The notes under the pieces are model-generated. The model ran no database searches. It saw only the letters and a program-made list of their open reading frames with translations, and was not told the origin of the DNA. Both the position numbers and the translations under genes were made by a program. Source: a virus. Taken from it: a stretch of 64,000 nt of DNA. Positions 17,431 through 25,952 of the stretch are shown here, in pieces. The first letter of the stretch is position 1. Each line of letters begins with the position of its first letter. The stretch is taken from the IMG/VR virus record IMGVR_UViG_3300010413_000021, positions 1 through 64,000 of that record. One strand, 5' to 3'.

Positions 17431-18029
17431 AGCTGCATCACCCTAAATGGATAAAGTAACCGCTGCACCTCAACCGGTGGGGCTGTCAAATCCAACGCCC
17501 GGTTCTCCCACAGCAAGGCCACAAACAAATTGATGCCGTCCCGTATGCCCTGCGGGACATCCGTTGCCGCTGTGCCATAACCGCCAACATAGATAATCTT
17601 GAACCCTCCATAATCCCGGTCATAGTTAGTCGGTGCGGTCACGTTCTTTTTTATTACCAGCTCACCCGGCTCTTTCGCCGTCTGGAGATAGTAATAATCA
17701 CTTGAATATTCTGTGTCCGTATCATCCTCGTCCGTTGTGTAAACACCAGTGACGGAGATAAGCGGCGGCAACGGAAGCTGTATAACCGTGCCCGGCCAGA
17801 AGTCCATCCTCATTGTGATGGTTTGTCGCAAGAGCGACCGCCAGAGCCATTTAGATGATATGTCCGTTGCCGCCGTGATGAATTGTTCAATCAAAGTATC
17901 CTCAGCATCCGTATCAATCCTGCCGTAGTTCTTTACATCATCGACAGACACAGGATATACCGTTGCCGGGGTTGTAATTGAATAACTCCGGTTTCCATGC
18001 CGATCTAATTCTTTAGCAATCAGCACCAT
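17427..18029 (-). CDS. Head-tail connector (gp6-like)
   Basis: A 200-residue protein with the gp6/phiE125 gp8 pattern: VDDVKNYGRIDTDAEDTLIE, then AATDISSKWLWR near the N-terminus and IIYVGGYGTAATDVPQGIRD in the second half, followed by a helix and a basic end. This family forms the ring attached to the portal. It follows the capsid genes and precedes head closure, as expected. Confidence 0.87.
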   Translation of the reverse strand: MVLIAKELDRHGNRSYSITTPATVYPVSVDDVKNYGRIDTDAEDTLIEQFITAATDISSKWLWRSLLRQTITMRMDFWPGTVIQLPLPPLISVTGVYTTDEDDTDTEYSSDYYYLQTAKEPGELVIKKNVTAPTNYDRDYGGFKIIYVGGYGTAATDVPQGIRDGINLFVALLWENRALDLTAPPVEVQRLLYPFRVMQL

Positions 18030-18337
18030 TACCGTCTCCGTCCTCTACGCTTTGCTTTTGGTTTTTCCTCTTTTGGTTCCGGCTCTGGTGTTGGTTCAGG
18101 CTCAGGAGCATTGACCACCGGCAAAGTTACCGCTTTGTTCATCGGCGCTGCCCCCGCGTCCTTTTCGGCCACCATCGGAACCGGATCAGGAGACAGATAC
18201 ACAGCACAGCCAATCTTGTTGACAAATATCTTGGCAAGGGTTTCACCTAAAATGTATTCCTTGCCAGCTTCATACTTGACAACATGCAGGCCGTCATCCG
18301 CCCCCTTCTCGGTTTTAATCATTTTTACTCGTGGCAT
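18029..18337 (-). CDS. Hypothetical head-region protein with Pro/Glu tail
   Basis: A 102-residue protein. Residues 1-55 form a small domain (HVVKYEAGKEYILGETLAKI). The rest is a low-complexity linker (EPEPTPEPEPKEEKPKAK) with an Arg-rich end (RRGRRR). Small proteins of this layout often sit between capsid and connector genes in HK97-type phages. The function is unknown. The stop overlaps the connector start. Confidence 0.65.
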   Translation of the reverse strand: MPRVKMIKTEKGADDGLHVVKYEAGKEYILGETLAKIFVNKIGCAVYLSPDPVPMVAEKDAGAAPMNKAVTLPVVNAPEPEPTPEPEPKEEKPKAKRRGRRR

Positions 18338-18345
18338 ATTTACTC

Positions 18346-18966
18346 CTATGTCTCTACCAAGGTAACATTGTCACTATACTCAACCACAGTCCAGATACCC
18401 GCCGTCATACAGACCATCTTGAGATATGGAATTTCTGTTGAAGCAGAACCACGAGCCATATCAATTCTGGAAATCTGACTGAAGCCGGAATCTATCTGTG
18501 CATAGATAGAACACTCTGTCGTCACATCACTCATGGAAATCTGCAAGCTGGCCGACAGTCCCCAGTTAGCACCACAGATAACAAGAAAATCACCAAGGTT
18601 TGCTGATTGAATGTCACATGAAGTGTTGCTTGCATTGGTGGACAAGGCAATATCATGATAACCATAAGGAGGCGTCAACGTCGGCAAGTTGCCCGACGTT
18701 CCTGCACCGGAGAGTGCAGCCGTTGCCGCTGATGTGCTCGTCCTTGTGATTGCATAATTCGACCGCAGAAAGTTTTTGATCTGATCCGCAGTATAATTAG
18801 TTCCAAAGAAACCAAAGATACCGCCGGTTGCCATGCTAAAAGTCCCGCCCGCCTGAATGTCAATGTCTCCGCCAGGCTCAACAGCAAGCAAACCACTATC
18901 AGCAATAATAAGCTCCTCGGCTCCCTGCTTGCGGTAGACCTTCGGTTGATAAGTTCCATCTGCCAT
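18346..18966 (-). CDS. Hypothetical structural protein (possible decoration protein)
   Basis: A 206-residue Ser/Thr/Ala/Gly-rich protein that I do not recognise (starts MADGTYQPKVYRKQGAEELI). The composition and beta-prone segments suggest a virion protein. The N-terminal part (GLLAVEPGGDIDIQAGGTFS) is seen in other phage structural proteins. It lies two genes after the capsid, so a head decoration or fibre role is possible. The ribosome site GAGGAGAAAG lies just upstream. Confidence 0.6.
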   Translation of the reverse strand: MADGTYQPKVYRKQGAEELIIADSGLLAVEPGGDIDIQAGGTFSMATGGIFGFFGTNYTADQIKNFLRSNYAITRTSTSAATAALSGAGTSGNLPTLTPPYGYHDIALSTNASNTSCDIQSANLGDFLVICGANWGLSASLQISMSDVTTECSIYAQIDSGFSQISRIDMARGSASTEIPYLKMVCMTAGIWTVVEYSDNVTLVET

Positions 18967-18993
18967 TTTCTTTCTCCTCTATCCCCTTTCAAT

Positions 18994-19037
18994 CGGGGCT
19001 GGGCCGGTAATCCTCTCGGCCCTGGTGCCCAGCCCCG
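18994..19037. repeat. 11-bp GC-rich inverted repeat between head genes
   Basis: CGGGGCTGGGC (18994-19004) and GCCCAGCCCCG (19027-19037) are perfect complements with a 22-base loop that can pair further. There is no U-run on the minus-strand transcript, so it is not a classic terminator. It may stabilise or process the head-gene message below the decoration-like gene. Confidence 0.6.
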
Positions 19038-19070
19038 CAGCTTGACACGCTAACAGTTACAAGTTACCCC

Positions 19071-19625
19071 TTAGTCCTGCGGTGTATCCACCGGCCACAA
19101 GTGAGAACGGCCACGAATAGCCACAACGGCCGCTTCTATCAAAGAGCAATCAGCATTGACTGAGTTTGAAAGAAGACAGCGAACATAACGCCGACCGTGG
19201 AATTTATATCCCACCTTGAAAACCAGCGACCAGGCATCTGCTTGACTTGTATTACTAATACAAAGCGAAAGGAAACGACCGTCATCACCCCCGTCCAGTC
19301 CCATAAACTGACTGTAATCTCCGCAGGCTGTTGAAATGGTGTCTGCTCCTGCACTCTGCATCACAATGTAAGCATCTGAAACTGCTGACCATGTAGCAGC
19401 AGGACCAGAACAGAAACCAACACTCACCGAACCATCCGTTTCTTGTAAATAGAAGTAATATCCAGAAGCAGAACCAAGTGCAGAACCTTCACCAACATGG
19501 ACAAGGAAAGTTACTCCTTCATATCCCTGACAATCTACTGCCGCACCAGTTGCTGCATCAGTATATGCATTAGGCTCAAGGCAATTGAAAAACCCAAAAT
19601 CTCCAATTTGTTCGTGTCTCGGCAT
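19071..19625 (-). CDS. Hypothetical protein next to the capsid gene (possible head decoration)
   Basis: A 184-residue protein (QIGDFGFFNCLEPNAYTDAA; later KVGYKFHGRRYVRCLLSNSV). It lies directly downstream of the major capsid gene. The pattern of a middle that resolves to KFHGRRYVR with a beta-rich body resembles small proteins found beside capsid genes in other phages. No catalytic motif is seen. Head decoration or stabilisation is an inference from position. Confidence 0.6.
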   Translation of the reverse strand: MPRHEQIGDFGFFNCLEPNAYTDAATGAAVDCQGYEGVTFLVHVGEGSALGSASGYYFYLQETDGSVSVGFCSGPAATWSAVSDAYIVMQSAGADTISTACGDYSQFMGLDGGDDGRFLSLCISNTSQADAWSLVFKVGYKFHGRRYVRCLLSNSVNADCSLIEAAVVAIRGRSHLWPVDTPQD

Positions 19626-19653
19626 TACTCAACCCTCCTTTCCATAACTATCA

Positions 19654-21036
19654 TTACGGAGCAATGACACCAATTTTCCCACTTTGGAAGTTCTTGATAT
19701 CTCCACCATATCTTGCTCTTGACCAGTATTCGATCTCGGGCTTCTGAGTATACGGGTCTCTCTGCAAAGTGATCCCGCGCCGGTCAACCACCATATAGAA
19801 CTGGCTCCAATCAGCAAGCACATAGGCCAAAGCACCAGCACCCACCTGTGGCATAGACGTTGCCATACGTGTGGGAAGCCCCAACAGAATTGACGGAGTG
19901 CCAGCGGAGATCCCCTCGCGCCAGATGTAACGCCCGTCACCATCCTTGAGCAGCATGGTTTCCATCACGGTCAAACGGTTCATCACCCAGGTTGCCCGCG
20001 CCATATAGCCTTCAAGCAAACTGAATTTCAGACGAATCAGACCATCGGTTGTGGGCAATGTAGCATGAAGCAGATTAGTCCGCTCAACATCCCCCCATGC
20101 TGTCGTCCCGTTAGGATAAGTCAGGAAACCACGAGGCCGATCCGTGCCGTTGCCTTCAACATAGGCATTGCCCGTTGCCCGACTGAAACGGTCTGCAATC
20201 TTTCCTGCAACCCAACCTTCAAGGTCACGAGAAGCATCTTCCATCACCTGCTGAGTAGCATGGATACGAGCATCAAGTGTATGAACAGGGATCAGACGCT
20301 TTCTCCATTTCGGAGTGGTCGTTTCCGATGTAATGGTAAGCTCAGAAGCCCATCCATACGTCACATCATCCATATCAGCAAGGAACTCAACCGAATCCGT
20401 GTTAGTAGTTTCAACCGCCGCCAGTTCACGAATAGGATCAGTTTCACGAAGGAAACCCACAACAGTATTCAGCATACGTGGAGTAACAAAGATTCCGCCG
20501 TCTGCTTCAACCCCCACACTCAGCATTTTTTGCTGTTCAGGAGTCATGATACTGCCAGGATCACCCATCTGCCCGCGCCGCAAGTAAATCTGAAAAGCCT
20601 CATTGAAGTTTTTAAACTCTTCAACATTCACATCAGCATCAGAAAGACCGGCAACAGGCAACTGATTTTTCCTTGCCAGCAATTCAGTTTTCCATGCTTT
20701 GGCTTCCTTGAACACAGGATCTTCCCTGTCTACTTTACCGTCAGTAGGAACCGACTGAATTGCTGTTTCGAGTGAGTCCATCCGCTCAGTCAGTTTTGTG
20801 TTCAGATTGTCAAGTGCTTCCTGCTTTGCAGCGATGGAAGTTTTCAACTGCTGCACCTGCTGAACCACGGCGGCGTCTGTCTCTGACTTCAGCCCGTCAA
20901 CCAGCTTCCGCAGGGTTTCACCCTCTTTCCGCAGTTCCTCATGCAGTGCTTTCGTGTTGTCTCCCAGCGCAGCAACTTCCTTCTGCACCTCTTTAAATAC
21001 TTCAGGCTCCTCGCCCTTTTTCCAAATGCCTTCCAT
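19654..21036 (-). CDS. Major capsid protein (HK97 fold)
   Basis: A 460-residue HK97-type capsid protein. The first 110 residues are a charged coiled-coil scaffold (delta) domain (KGEEPEVFKEVQKEVAALGD, then a Lys/Glu/Leu heptad pattern). The body starts around GVEADGGIFVTPRMLNTVVG and ends with YGGDIKNFQSGKIGVIAP. The delta domain is normally cut off by the protease encoded next door. It follows the protease gene by one base, the usual order. Confidence 0.92.
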   Translation of the reverse strand: MEGIWKKGEEPEVFKEVQKEVAALGDNTKALHEELRKEGETLRKLVDGLKSETDAAVVQQVQQLKTSIAAKQEALDNLNTKLTERMDSLETAIQSVPTDGKVDREDPVFKEAKAWKTELLARKNQLPVAGLSDADVNVEEFKNFNEAFQIYLRRGQMGDPGSIMTPEQQKMLSVGVEADGGIFVTPRMLNTVVGFLRETDPIRELAAVETTNTDSVEFLADMDDVTYGWASELTITSETTTPKWRKRLIPVHTLDARIHATQQVMEDASRDLEGWVAGKIADRFSRATGNAYVEGNGTDRPRGFLTYPNGTTAWGDVERTNLLHATLPTTDGLIRLKFSLLEGYMARATWVMNRLTVMETMLLKDGDGRYIWREGISAGTPSILLGLPTRMATSMPQVGAGALAYVLADWSQFYMVVDRRGITLQRDPYTQKPEIEYWSRARYGGDIKNFQSGKIGVIAP

Positions 21037-21037
21037 T

Positions 21038-21784
21038 TTAATATGCCTCCTCTCCTCTCATTTTCGCATTGGCTTGGCGTAGGCTCTCAAGTAGTGCCTG
21101 TGCCCAGCCGTCCTCATCCTTCCTCACTTCCCGTAAGGACGGTCGCATCAACGATACTAAATATTGCGCTTCCTTTTTGGAGTGGCCCGCTTCCCGCAGC
21201 GCCCGCTCCATCTCCCTCGGCGTCTCTGCCTCAAGAAAACTTTTAACCGCTGTCACTGTCGCCCGCGTGTTAGCGGGGAAAGTAACAAGCGAAATCTCCC
21301 ACAACTGAACTTGTTTAATGTGCCGAATTTTCTTTTTTTCATCTATTTCATAACTGCCCTCTTCTACTTTTCCTTCTTTGTCTCGATAAAAATCAAAACC
21401 AATAGACATGCCTCTAATTGCAGGCGGGTCCATTTTAAGTAATTCATACACATCTGCACCTGTAGAAGTTTTTACCGCAATCTTCCCATTAACTTTCAAA
21501 CCTTTCTCATTTGTTGAAAGTCCGGTCCACACTCCGACAGGAATTTGTGGCAAATGCTGGTAAAGCATTGCAATGCCCGTTCCATTTCTGCCCCCTTCCG
21601 CAAGTGTCCGATCAAACGCCCGCCGTTCAATAATATCTCCTCGTATGCGAAGATTCTTCTCCCAATCAAAAGTAACGCTTGTATCCGGCGGCCCCCCAAA
21701 CGTGGAGGCGTAACCAGTGAATGTCCCGTCACCCGCCTCCGCTGCTTTAATCTCACACGGGAAATCCAAGTGTTTCATTTCCAT
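21038..21784 (-). CDS. Prohead protease (HK97 family)
   Basis: A 248-residue serine protease of the HK97 prohead family. It has the conserved His in AMLYQHLPQIPVG and Ser in AIRGMSIGFDFY, with the strand VQLWEISLVTFPANTRATVT. It trims the capsid scaffold domain during head maturation. ATG 21784 is preferred because GGGAGG lies eight bases upstream. An in-frame TTG at 21790 also exists. It follows the gpF-like gene with a short overlap. Confidence 0.9.
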   Translation of the reverse strand: MEMKHLDFPCEIKAAEAGDGTFTGYASTFGGPPDTSVTFDWEKNLRIRGDIIERRAFDRTLAEGGRNGTGIAMLYQHLPQIPVGVWTGLSTNEKGLKVNGKIAVKTSTGADVYELLKMDPPAIRGMSIGFDFYRDKEGKVEEGSYEIDEKKKIRHIKQVQLWEISLVTFPANTRATVTAVKSFLEAETPREMERALREAGHSKKEAQYLVSLMRPSLREVRKDEDGWAQALLESLRQANAKMRGEEAY

Positions 21785-21786
21785 TG

Positions 21787-22575
21787 TCAACGCCTCCCTG
21801 CTCTGTCATACAATTCAACACATCTGCAATTTACAATTTCCTTTGCCGGCGCCCCGTAACTGCCGTCACCCGGATACATCATGGGAAAGCCACTGCCCTC
21901 ACCTACTAAGTAAGTAGTATCAATATCAATCGGGTTTCTGTTATATCGCTGATGTGCTTCCAAGTGTGAAGTTCTGGTTCTTTTATCCATCGCAGACACC
22001 CACCGCTTTTTCATTTTCACCCCAGTTGACTTCACTCCCTCGCGCATGGAATTAACCGCTGCGTTGTGCGTTTCAGTCCTAGCAATAGTCCGTGCCCGGC
22101 TGGGGTTTGCAATTTTAGCTTTCTCTCTAATCTTTCGAGCAATCTCTTTATGTGAAATTCCCGCTTCCATCCCCTGCTTTACTATTGCTGCTATTTTCAG
22201 TTTGGTTGCTTCTGAAACCAGTGTAACCTTTGCGGCGGTTTCCAGCTTTATCCACTCCAGTATTGCTTTCCAGAACGCTTGCAGCGGTGTCAGTGCTTCG
22301 GCTTTCTTTTCCGCTTCGGTTATCATTGGTGGGCCATATAACTCAGCCACCCGCGTATAATGCCTTGTCAATTCCTGTTTCAGTCTCGGCTTTACACTGT
22401 TTATGGCAGGGCCGGGTTTTCCCCCAGAAGCAACCGCAGCGGCAGCGTTGGTGTATTGTATATTAAGAACTGTCCTTATTTTAGGTTCAAAGTTCCGCTC
22501 TAATACAACCATCTGCCGGAGCAATGCGTTTCTTGCTCTCTGCCTTGCCTGCTCTGTCCTGCCAACGTTAATCAC
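21787..22575 (-). CDS. Head morphogenesis protein (Mu gpF / SPP1 gp7 family)
   Basis: A 262-residue minor head protein. The C-terminal half has the family signature: RARTIARTETHNAAVNSMRE, then RWVSAMDKRTRTSHLEAHQR and the terminal Cys pair region (IVNCRCVELYD). A few copies are packed near the portal and may be ejected with DNA. It lies between portal and protease genes as in many HK97- and Mu-like phages. Confidence 0.9.
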   Translation of the reverse strand: MINVGRTEQARQRARNALLRQMVVLERNFEPKIRTVLNIQYTNAAAAVASGGKPGPAINSVKPRLKQELTRHYTRVAELYGPPMITEAEKKAEALTPLQAFWKAILEWIKLETAAKVTLVSEATKLKIAAIVKQGMEAGISHKEIARKIREKAKIANPSRARTIARTETHNAAVNSMREGVKSTGVKMKKRWVSAMDKRTRTSHLEAHQRYNRNPIDIDTTYLVGEGSGFPMMYPGDGSYGAPAKEIVNCRCVELYDRAGRR

Positions 22576-22819
22576 GAGTCATTTTCCACTTGTTTTTTCG
22601 TTTCTCTTGCAACAGGTAAACATTTCCTGCCCGCCTTGCCGCTGCCGTTTTCCTGTTGTCCCTTGTTAATTCCATGCTGATCACTTTGTTCTCTACATCA
22701 GAAATTGCTACTTTTATTCGATGCACTAAGCCGCAGTCACAACATTGCAGACACCACTCCTCTCCTGATATTCTGATAAATGGTGTGTTGTCTCTGACTG
22801 TTTCATATTCGCTCGGCAT
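22568..22819 (-). CDS. Small protein with CxxCxxC motif
   Basis: An 83-residue protein with EEWCLQCCDCGLVHRIKV, a possible zinc-binding knuckle, and a basic C-terminus (KRKNKWKMTRD). It lies between portal and gpF-like genes and overlaps the latter by eight bases. I do not recognise a family. Small Cys-rich proteins are frequent on both arms of this genome. Confidence 0.65.
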   Translation of the reverse strand: MPSEYETVRDNTPFIRISGEEWCLQCCDCGLVHRIKVAISDVENKVISMELTRDNRKTAAARRAGNVYLLQEKRKNKWKMTRD

Positions 22820-22840
22820 TTCTTTCTTTCCCGCTTCTTT

Positions 22841-24109
22841 CTAAGTTCCCGCCGCCTCTTCCGTAAACGTTTCTTCATTCATTTCCTCTGCTGTTGGTTC
22901 TGCTCCAAGTTCAATCAGGTTTGCTGGGATATATATCGCGTCACCGTTCGGATCATCCGGCAATCCTGCCAGCCGCCGCTTCTCGTTTATGGTCATGAAG
23001 GAGGCGGTTTCCAGCCGGGTGAAAAGCTGATCCCGCCTATGTTCCATTGCCGGAACGTCATCAAGCAAAAACTCAAGCTGTGTCCCCGGTTCCCGCTTGA
23101 ATAGCCAGTTATTCAACTCCCCCTTGAACAGTTCAAGCCAGTGCTGAACAGTAGTCTCGTAAAATGCCAGCCACGCATCACGATAAGTCACGCCCGCCGT
23201 AGAGTCCGGCACACCCACCACCAGCGGGGGCACACCATACGCCCCGCAGATGTATCGAGCCATGACAAGCATTGCCTCAGACCAGTCCATGTCTTTCGGG
23301 CTTAACTGATACGGTTCCGCGCCTGTGCCTTGCTCACCGCCGATCACCACGTTACGCCCGGCGTTGTCCGCTCCGGCATACTTGTCATTGATCCGCTTTT
23401 CAAATTCCTCACGCTCATGGTCACCAATCAAACCGATCATCTTGAAAACCATGCCGGGCTTTGCATCGTTCTCCAGCATCTTTTTATTCCACTGGATTGC
23501 CTCGTTCAGGGTGTCAGTTTCCCTTGCTGCCGGTTCCACTGCACTAAGTCCATACCAGTCATCAAGCGGGTGAACTGTTTTGATCTGGAGAATATTTGAT
23601 TCCCCCGTTTTCGGGTCAGCAGGCCAGGTAACAGACTGCCCCTGGTATTCATATTTATAGCTCCCCGGTGTGCCTGTGGATTTATTCAGTTCAATCTTCA
23701 TCCGGTCAGGCCGGTGGCAATACAACTCTCTCGGCCTGCCGTTGTTCGGCCCAGTCTGTGCCCCGCGCTTCTCTAGCCAGCCGTTGCCCTGGAGCAGGAT
23801 GTAAGTAACAATTTTCTCAGCAAAGAACGGCCAACTCTCCCACGGATTCGGACGGGTAAACAACGGAACCGCCCAATGGTTCGGATTGTCCTCTCCGTTC
23901 GTTGTGACTTTCCATTTCACACTTCCCACCGCCCGGCCCACTTTGTTCATGCAGCGGTAGCACAAAGCGTTTTTCAGATAAGATTCCTTTGCCAGATTTT
24001 CAAAGGTCAACTGCGTCCATGTGGCCGGTGAACTCTGGCCGGTGCGGGTGAGCAATGGAGATGCCCGGCTGACTTTCTGTTCAAGCTGTTTGCGTTTGAA
24101 CGGCCACAT
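22841..24109 (-). CDS. Portal protein (HK97 family)
   Basis: A 422-residue portal protein. Typical parts are YLKNALCYRCMNKVGRAVGS near the start, then YILLQGNGWLEKRG and ARYICGAYGVPPLVVGVPDS. The dodecamer forms the vertex through which DNA is packaged and leaves. It is downstream of the terminase genes with several small genes in between. The C-terminus is acidic (EEMNEETFTEEAAGT). ATG overlaps the upstream stop (ATGA). Confidence 0.93.
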   Translation of the reverse strand: MWPFKRKQLEQKVSRASPLLTRTGQSSPATWTQLTFENLAKESYLKNALCYRCMNKVGRAVGSVKWKVTTNGEDNPNHWAVPLFTRPNPWESWPFFAEKIVTYILLQGNGWLEKRGAQTGPNNGRPRELYCHRPDRMKIELNKSTGTPGSYKYEYQGQSVTWPADPKTGESNILQIKTVHPLDDWYGLSAVEPAARETDTLNEAIQWNKKMLENDAKPGMVFKMIGLIGDHEREEFEKRINDKYAGADNAGRNVVIGGEQGTGAEPYQLSPKDMDWSEAMLVMARYICGAYGVPPLVVGVPDSTAGVTYRDAWLAFYETTVQHWLELFKGELNNWLFKREPGTQLEFLLDDVPAMEHRRDQLFTRLETASFMTINEKRRLAGLPDDPNGDAIYIPANLIELGAEPTAEEMNEETFTEEAAGT

Positions 24110-24558
24110 CAGGCAGTTACCTCGTGATACAATAGCCGAACTCGACTGTTAGCATTTGCCACACTGCAAACCAAACGAGCAGAAATCCTAGATCCCCCAG
24201 CGATCTTTCTTGTTCTAACCGGACTTACAATCATGTCTAGATTAAGCCCCCGCGTCCAACCGGTTCTGGCAATCTCAACTTCACTTCCGGCGGCACCACT
24301 GTAAAGAACCAGCTCATAAAAACCATTATCAGAAGTGAGATTCATTACCGCCCAATCAATGCGAAATGGGTTTGTTGGTGCATCCCCACCAGACATTAAT
24401 TCAGAAGGCAAAGCCGCAGCATAACTCCAAGCTGTAGCCGTGGAAGTGGAAAAACGCACTCCAGCATTTGTTGCCTGAGCAGGATAAATTAATTGTGGAG
24501 CAAACTCATTTTCTGATAATTGTCTAGCATAAAATTGATCTACTATGTTACCCGGCAT
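24109..24558 (-). CDS. Hypothetical beta-rich protein upstream of portal
   Basis: A 149-residue protein starting at ATG 24558 (MPGNIVDQFYARQ), chosen because GAGGGGGG lies seven bases upstream; a start further up is less likely. Its beta-prone sequence (RFSTSTATAWSYAAALPSEL, ISARLVCSVANANSRVRLLY) suggests a jelly-roll-like virion protein. Function unknown. Confidence 0.6.
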   Translation of the reverse strand: MPGNIVDQFYARQLSENEFAPQLIYPAQATNAGVRFSTSTATAWSYAAALPSELMSGGDAPTNPFRIDWAVMNLTSDNGFYELVLYSGAAGSEVEIARTGWTRGLNLDMIVSPVRTRKIAGGSRISARLVCSVANANSRVRLLYHEVTA

Positions 24559-24871
24559 AATTAATCCCCCCTCCAGTTTTCCGCTGGCCCTCAAGCACTT
24601 TGCCAATTAATTGATTGTTCTCATGTATGCTGGTTTTCACATCATTCAACCGTTCGTTGCTTATTTCCTGTTTGGCATTCAGCTTTACTAACTCATCCTT
24701 GATCCCATCCAACTTGCCAAGCTGTGACCTGAAATTACCGTTGCTCTCAAATGGACAACTAACTTTCCCGTTGCCGTTGCGGTTCTTCAACCAGTCCCAG
24801 ACAATCTTGGCTATCAAACCGCTGCCTGCCCCACCACTAATCAACGTTGTTAGTAACTGCCCCTCTGTCAT
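24548..24871 (-). CDS. Membrane-anchored coiled-coil protein
   Basis: A 107-residue protein. Residues 5-27 (QLLTTLISGGAGSGLIAKIV) form one hydrophobic segment. Residues 45-100 are charged and heptad-like (LDGIKDELVKLNAKQEISNE). This layout resembles small holin/XhlA-type or membrane-anchor phage proteins, but it is away from the endolysin gene and no family signature is certain. It overlaps both neighbours by a few bases. Confidence 0.55.
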   Translation of the reverse strand: MTEGQLLTTLISGGAGSGLIAKIVWDWLKNRNGNGKVSCPFESNGNFRSQLGKLDGIKDELVKLNAKQEISNERLNDVKTSIHENNQLIGKVLEGQRKTGGGINYAG

Positions 24872-25284
24872 GATGTGCCCAGCCTCACATAACAGGAATC
24901 ATTGGCAACCCCCAAACCATAATTGTCTCCCTCCTTGAAACCAAGCCGGTAAAAACAATTCTCAGGCTCGGGGCTGGCAGTAATATTCTCGCTTGAACCA
25001 CCATAACCATCCGCCGCAGTTATGCTCCAGTTACTAACATCACGCCAACCAACATCCCCCACATCCAATGCATCACCTGTCGCATCAGCACTGAATGTGT
25101 CCCCCATCAATTTCCGCTGCAAAGTTAGTATGCCGGACAAAGTGGAATTAACCGGGGTGGAAACAAAATCCAAACTGTTAGCAAGTAATATGCAAACATT
25201 TACATGATGCCCCGCCTGCACAGGTAACACGCTTGTCCATTGCGGGCTGGAATTTAGTTTTGTGTTAATGGTGTATTTATTCAT
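24868..25284 (-). CDS. Hypothetical virion-like protein
   Basis: A 138-residue protein (LNSSPQWTSVLPVQAGHHVN; ends CFYRLGFKEGDNYGLGVAND, then SCYVRLGTS). The pattern of a small beta sandwich ending in YRLG...VRLG is common in phage proteins that describe repeated structural subunits near portal genes. No enzymatic motif. Overlaps the next gene by four bases. Confidence 0.6.
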   Translation of the reverse strand: MNKYTINTKLNSSPQWTSVLPVQAGHHVNVCILLANSLDFVSTPVNSTLSGILTLQRKLMGDTFSADATGDALDVGDVGWRDVSNWSITAADGYGGSSENITASPEPENCFYRLGFKEGDNYGLGVANDSCYVRLGTS

Positions 25285-25305
25285 GTGCCACTCCTCTGCT
25301 GTTAG

Positions 25306-25551
25306 TTACTTAGTAATTGCCTTATCAAACGAAATATCCTTTATTCCCTTTTTCCTTGCCCACTCTTCCAAAACATGTGGCTTAAATGTCAACTTAATGT
25401 CTAAAACAGTTAGTGGGGCAGCAACGTAAGGGTCAACCAATACGCTTATGTTCTCTTTTGTATGCAACAGGTGGGCAGGGAATAAATGCTCCCCCACTTG
25501 TTTTTCTATTTCAGCCTTGAGCAAGTCGGCTATGTCTGTTTCCCTGAGCAT
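25306..25551 (-). CDS. Hypothetical protein
   Basis: An 81-residue protein starting at ATG 25551 (MLRETDIADLLKAEIEKQVG), with AAAGGACAG just upstream. An in-frame start at 25611 is possible but would add a low-quality sequence. It has a helical N-terminus followed by strands (VLDIKLTFKPHVLEEWARKK). Not recognised. The place between terminase and portal genes suggests a head-related role. Confidence 0.6.
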   Translation of the reverse strand: MLRETDIADLLKAEIEKQVGEHLFPAHLLHTKENISVLVDPYVAAPLTVLDIKLTFKPHVLEEWARKKGIKDISFDKAITK

Positions 25552-25952
25552 ACTATCTGTCCTTTCGTCCAATAAAGTTGTAGGCGGGTATGATTCCACC
25601 CCACCCCCCACTCCAACCGCAAATCAATCCCCCCGTATCAGCTTGTTTCTTTGCTCTGGATAGGCTCTGTAACGCTCCAGGCTGGTCTGTATTCAACGTT
25701 CTCCGGTTGGGTAATGGTTGGGTATAGGTAGTTAGGTAATAGCCACTAACTTCCAGTGTCATTACATTGACTAACTCTGTTTTGTGTAATTTTACTGTGT
25801 TTTGTATCTGCTTCATTTTCTTATGCTTACAAAAACTTAGTCCGATAAGATGCATTATGTAAACTATTAGTGCTAGTTAAACCCTTTGTTTTCAATACGT
25901 GCCTTATTTTATTAGGCATTTAGCTGTTTATCCTACTGTCAATACCATGACA
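25552..25952. other. About 400-bp stretch with no certain gene
   Basis: Between the terminase large subunit and the next clear gene. One weak minus-strand frame (25816 to 25553, 87 residues, starting MKQIQNTVKLHKTE) is open, but it lacks a good ribosome site and has a Gly/Trp-rich end (GGLICGWSGGWGGIIPAY), so it is not called. A small inverted repeat TGCCT/AGGCA (25900-25904 and 25914-25918) lies just after the terminase stop, without a U-run. Confidence 0.5.

Noticed and set aside
20065-20775. 236-residue plus-strand frame over the capsid gene
   Set aside because: It is antisense to the well-supported major capsid protein, has no ribosome site and has an unnatural composition.
25553-25855. 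Small minus-strand frame between terminase and the next gene
   Set aside because: No good ribosome site and an odd Gly/Trp-rich end. It may be real but the support is too weak to call.
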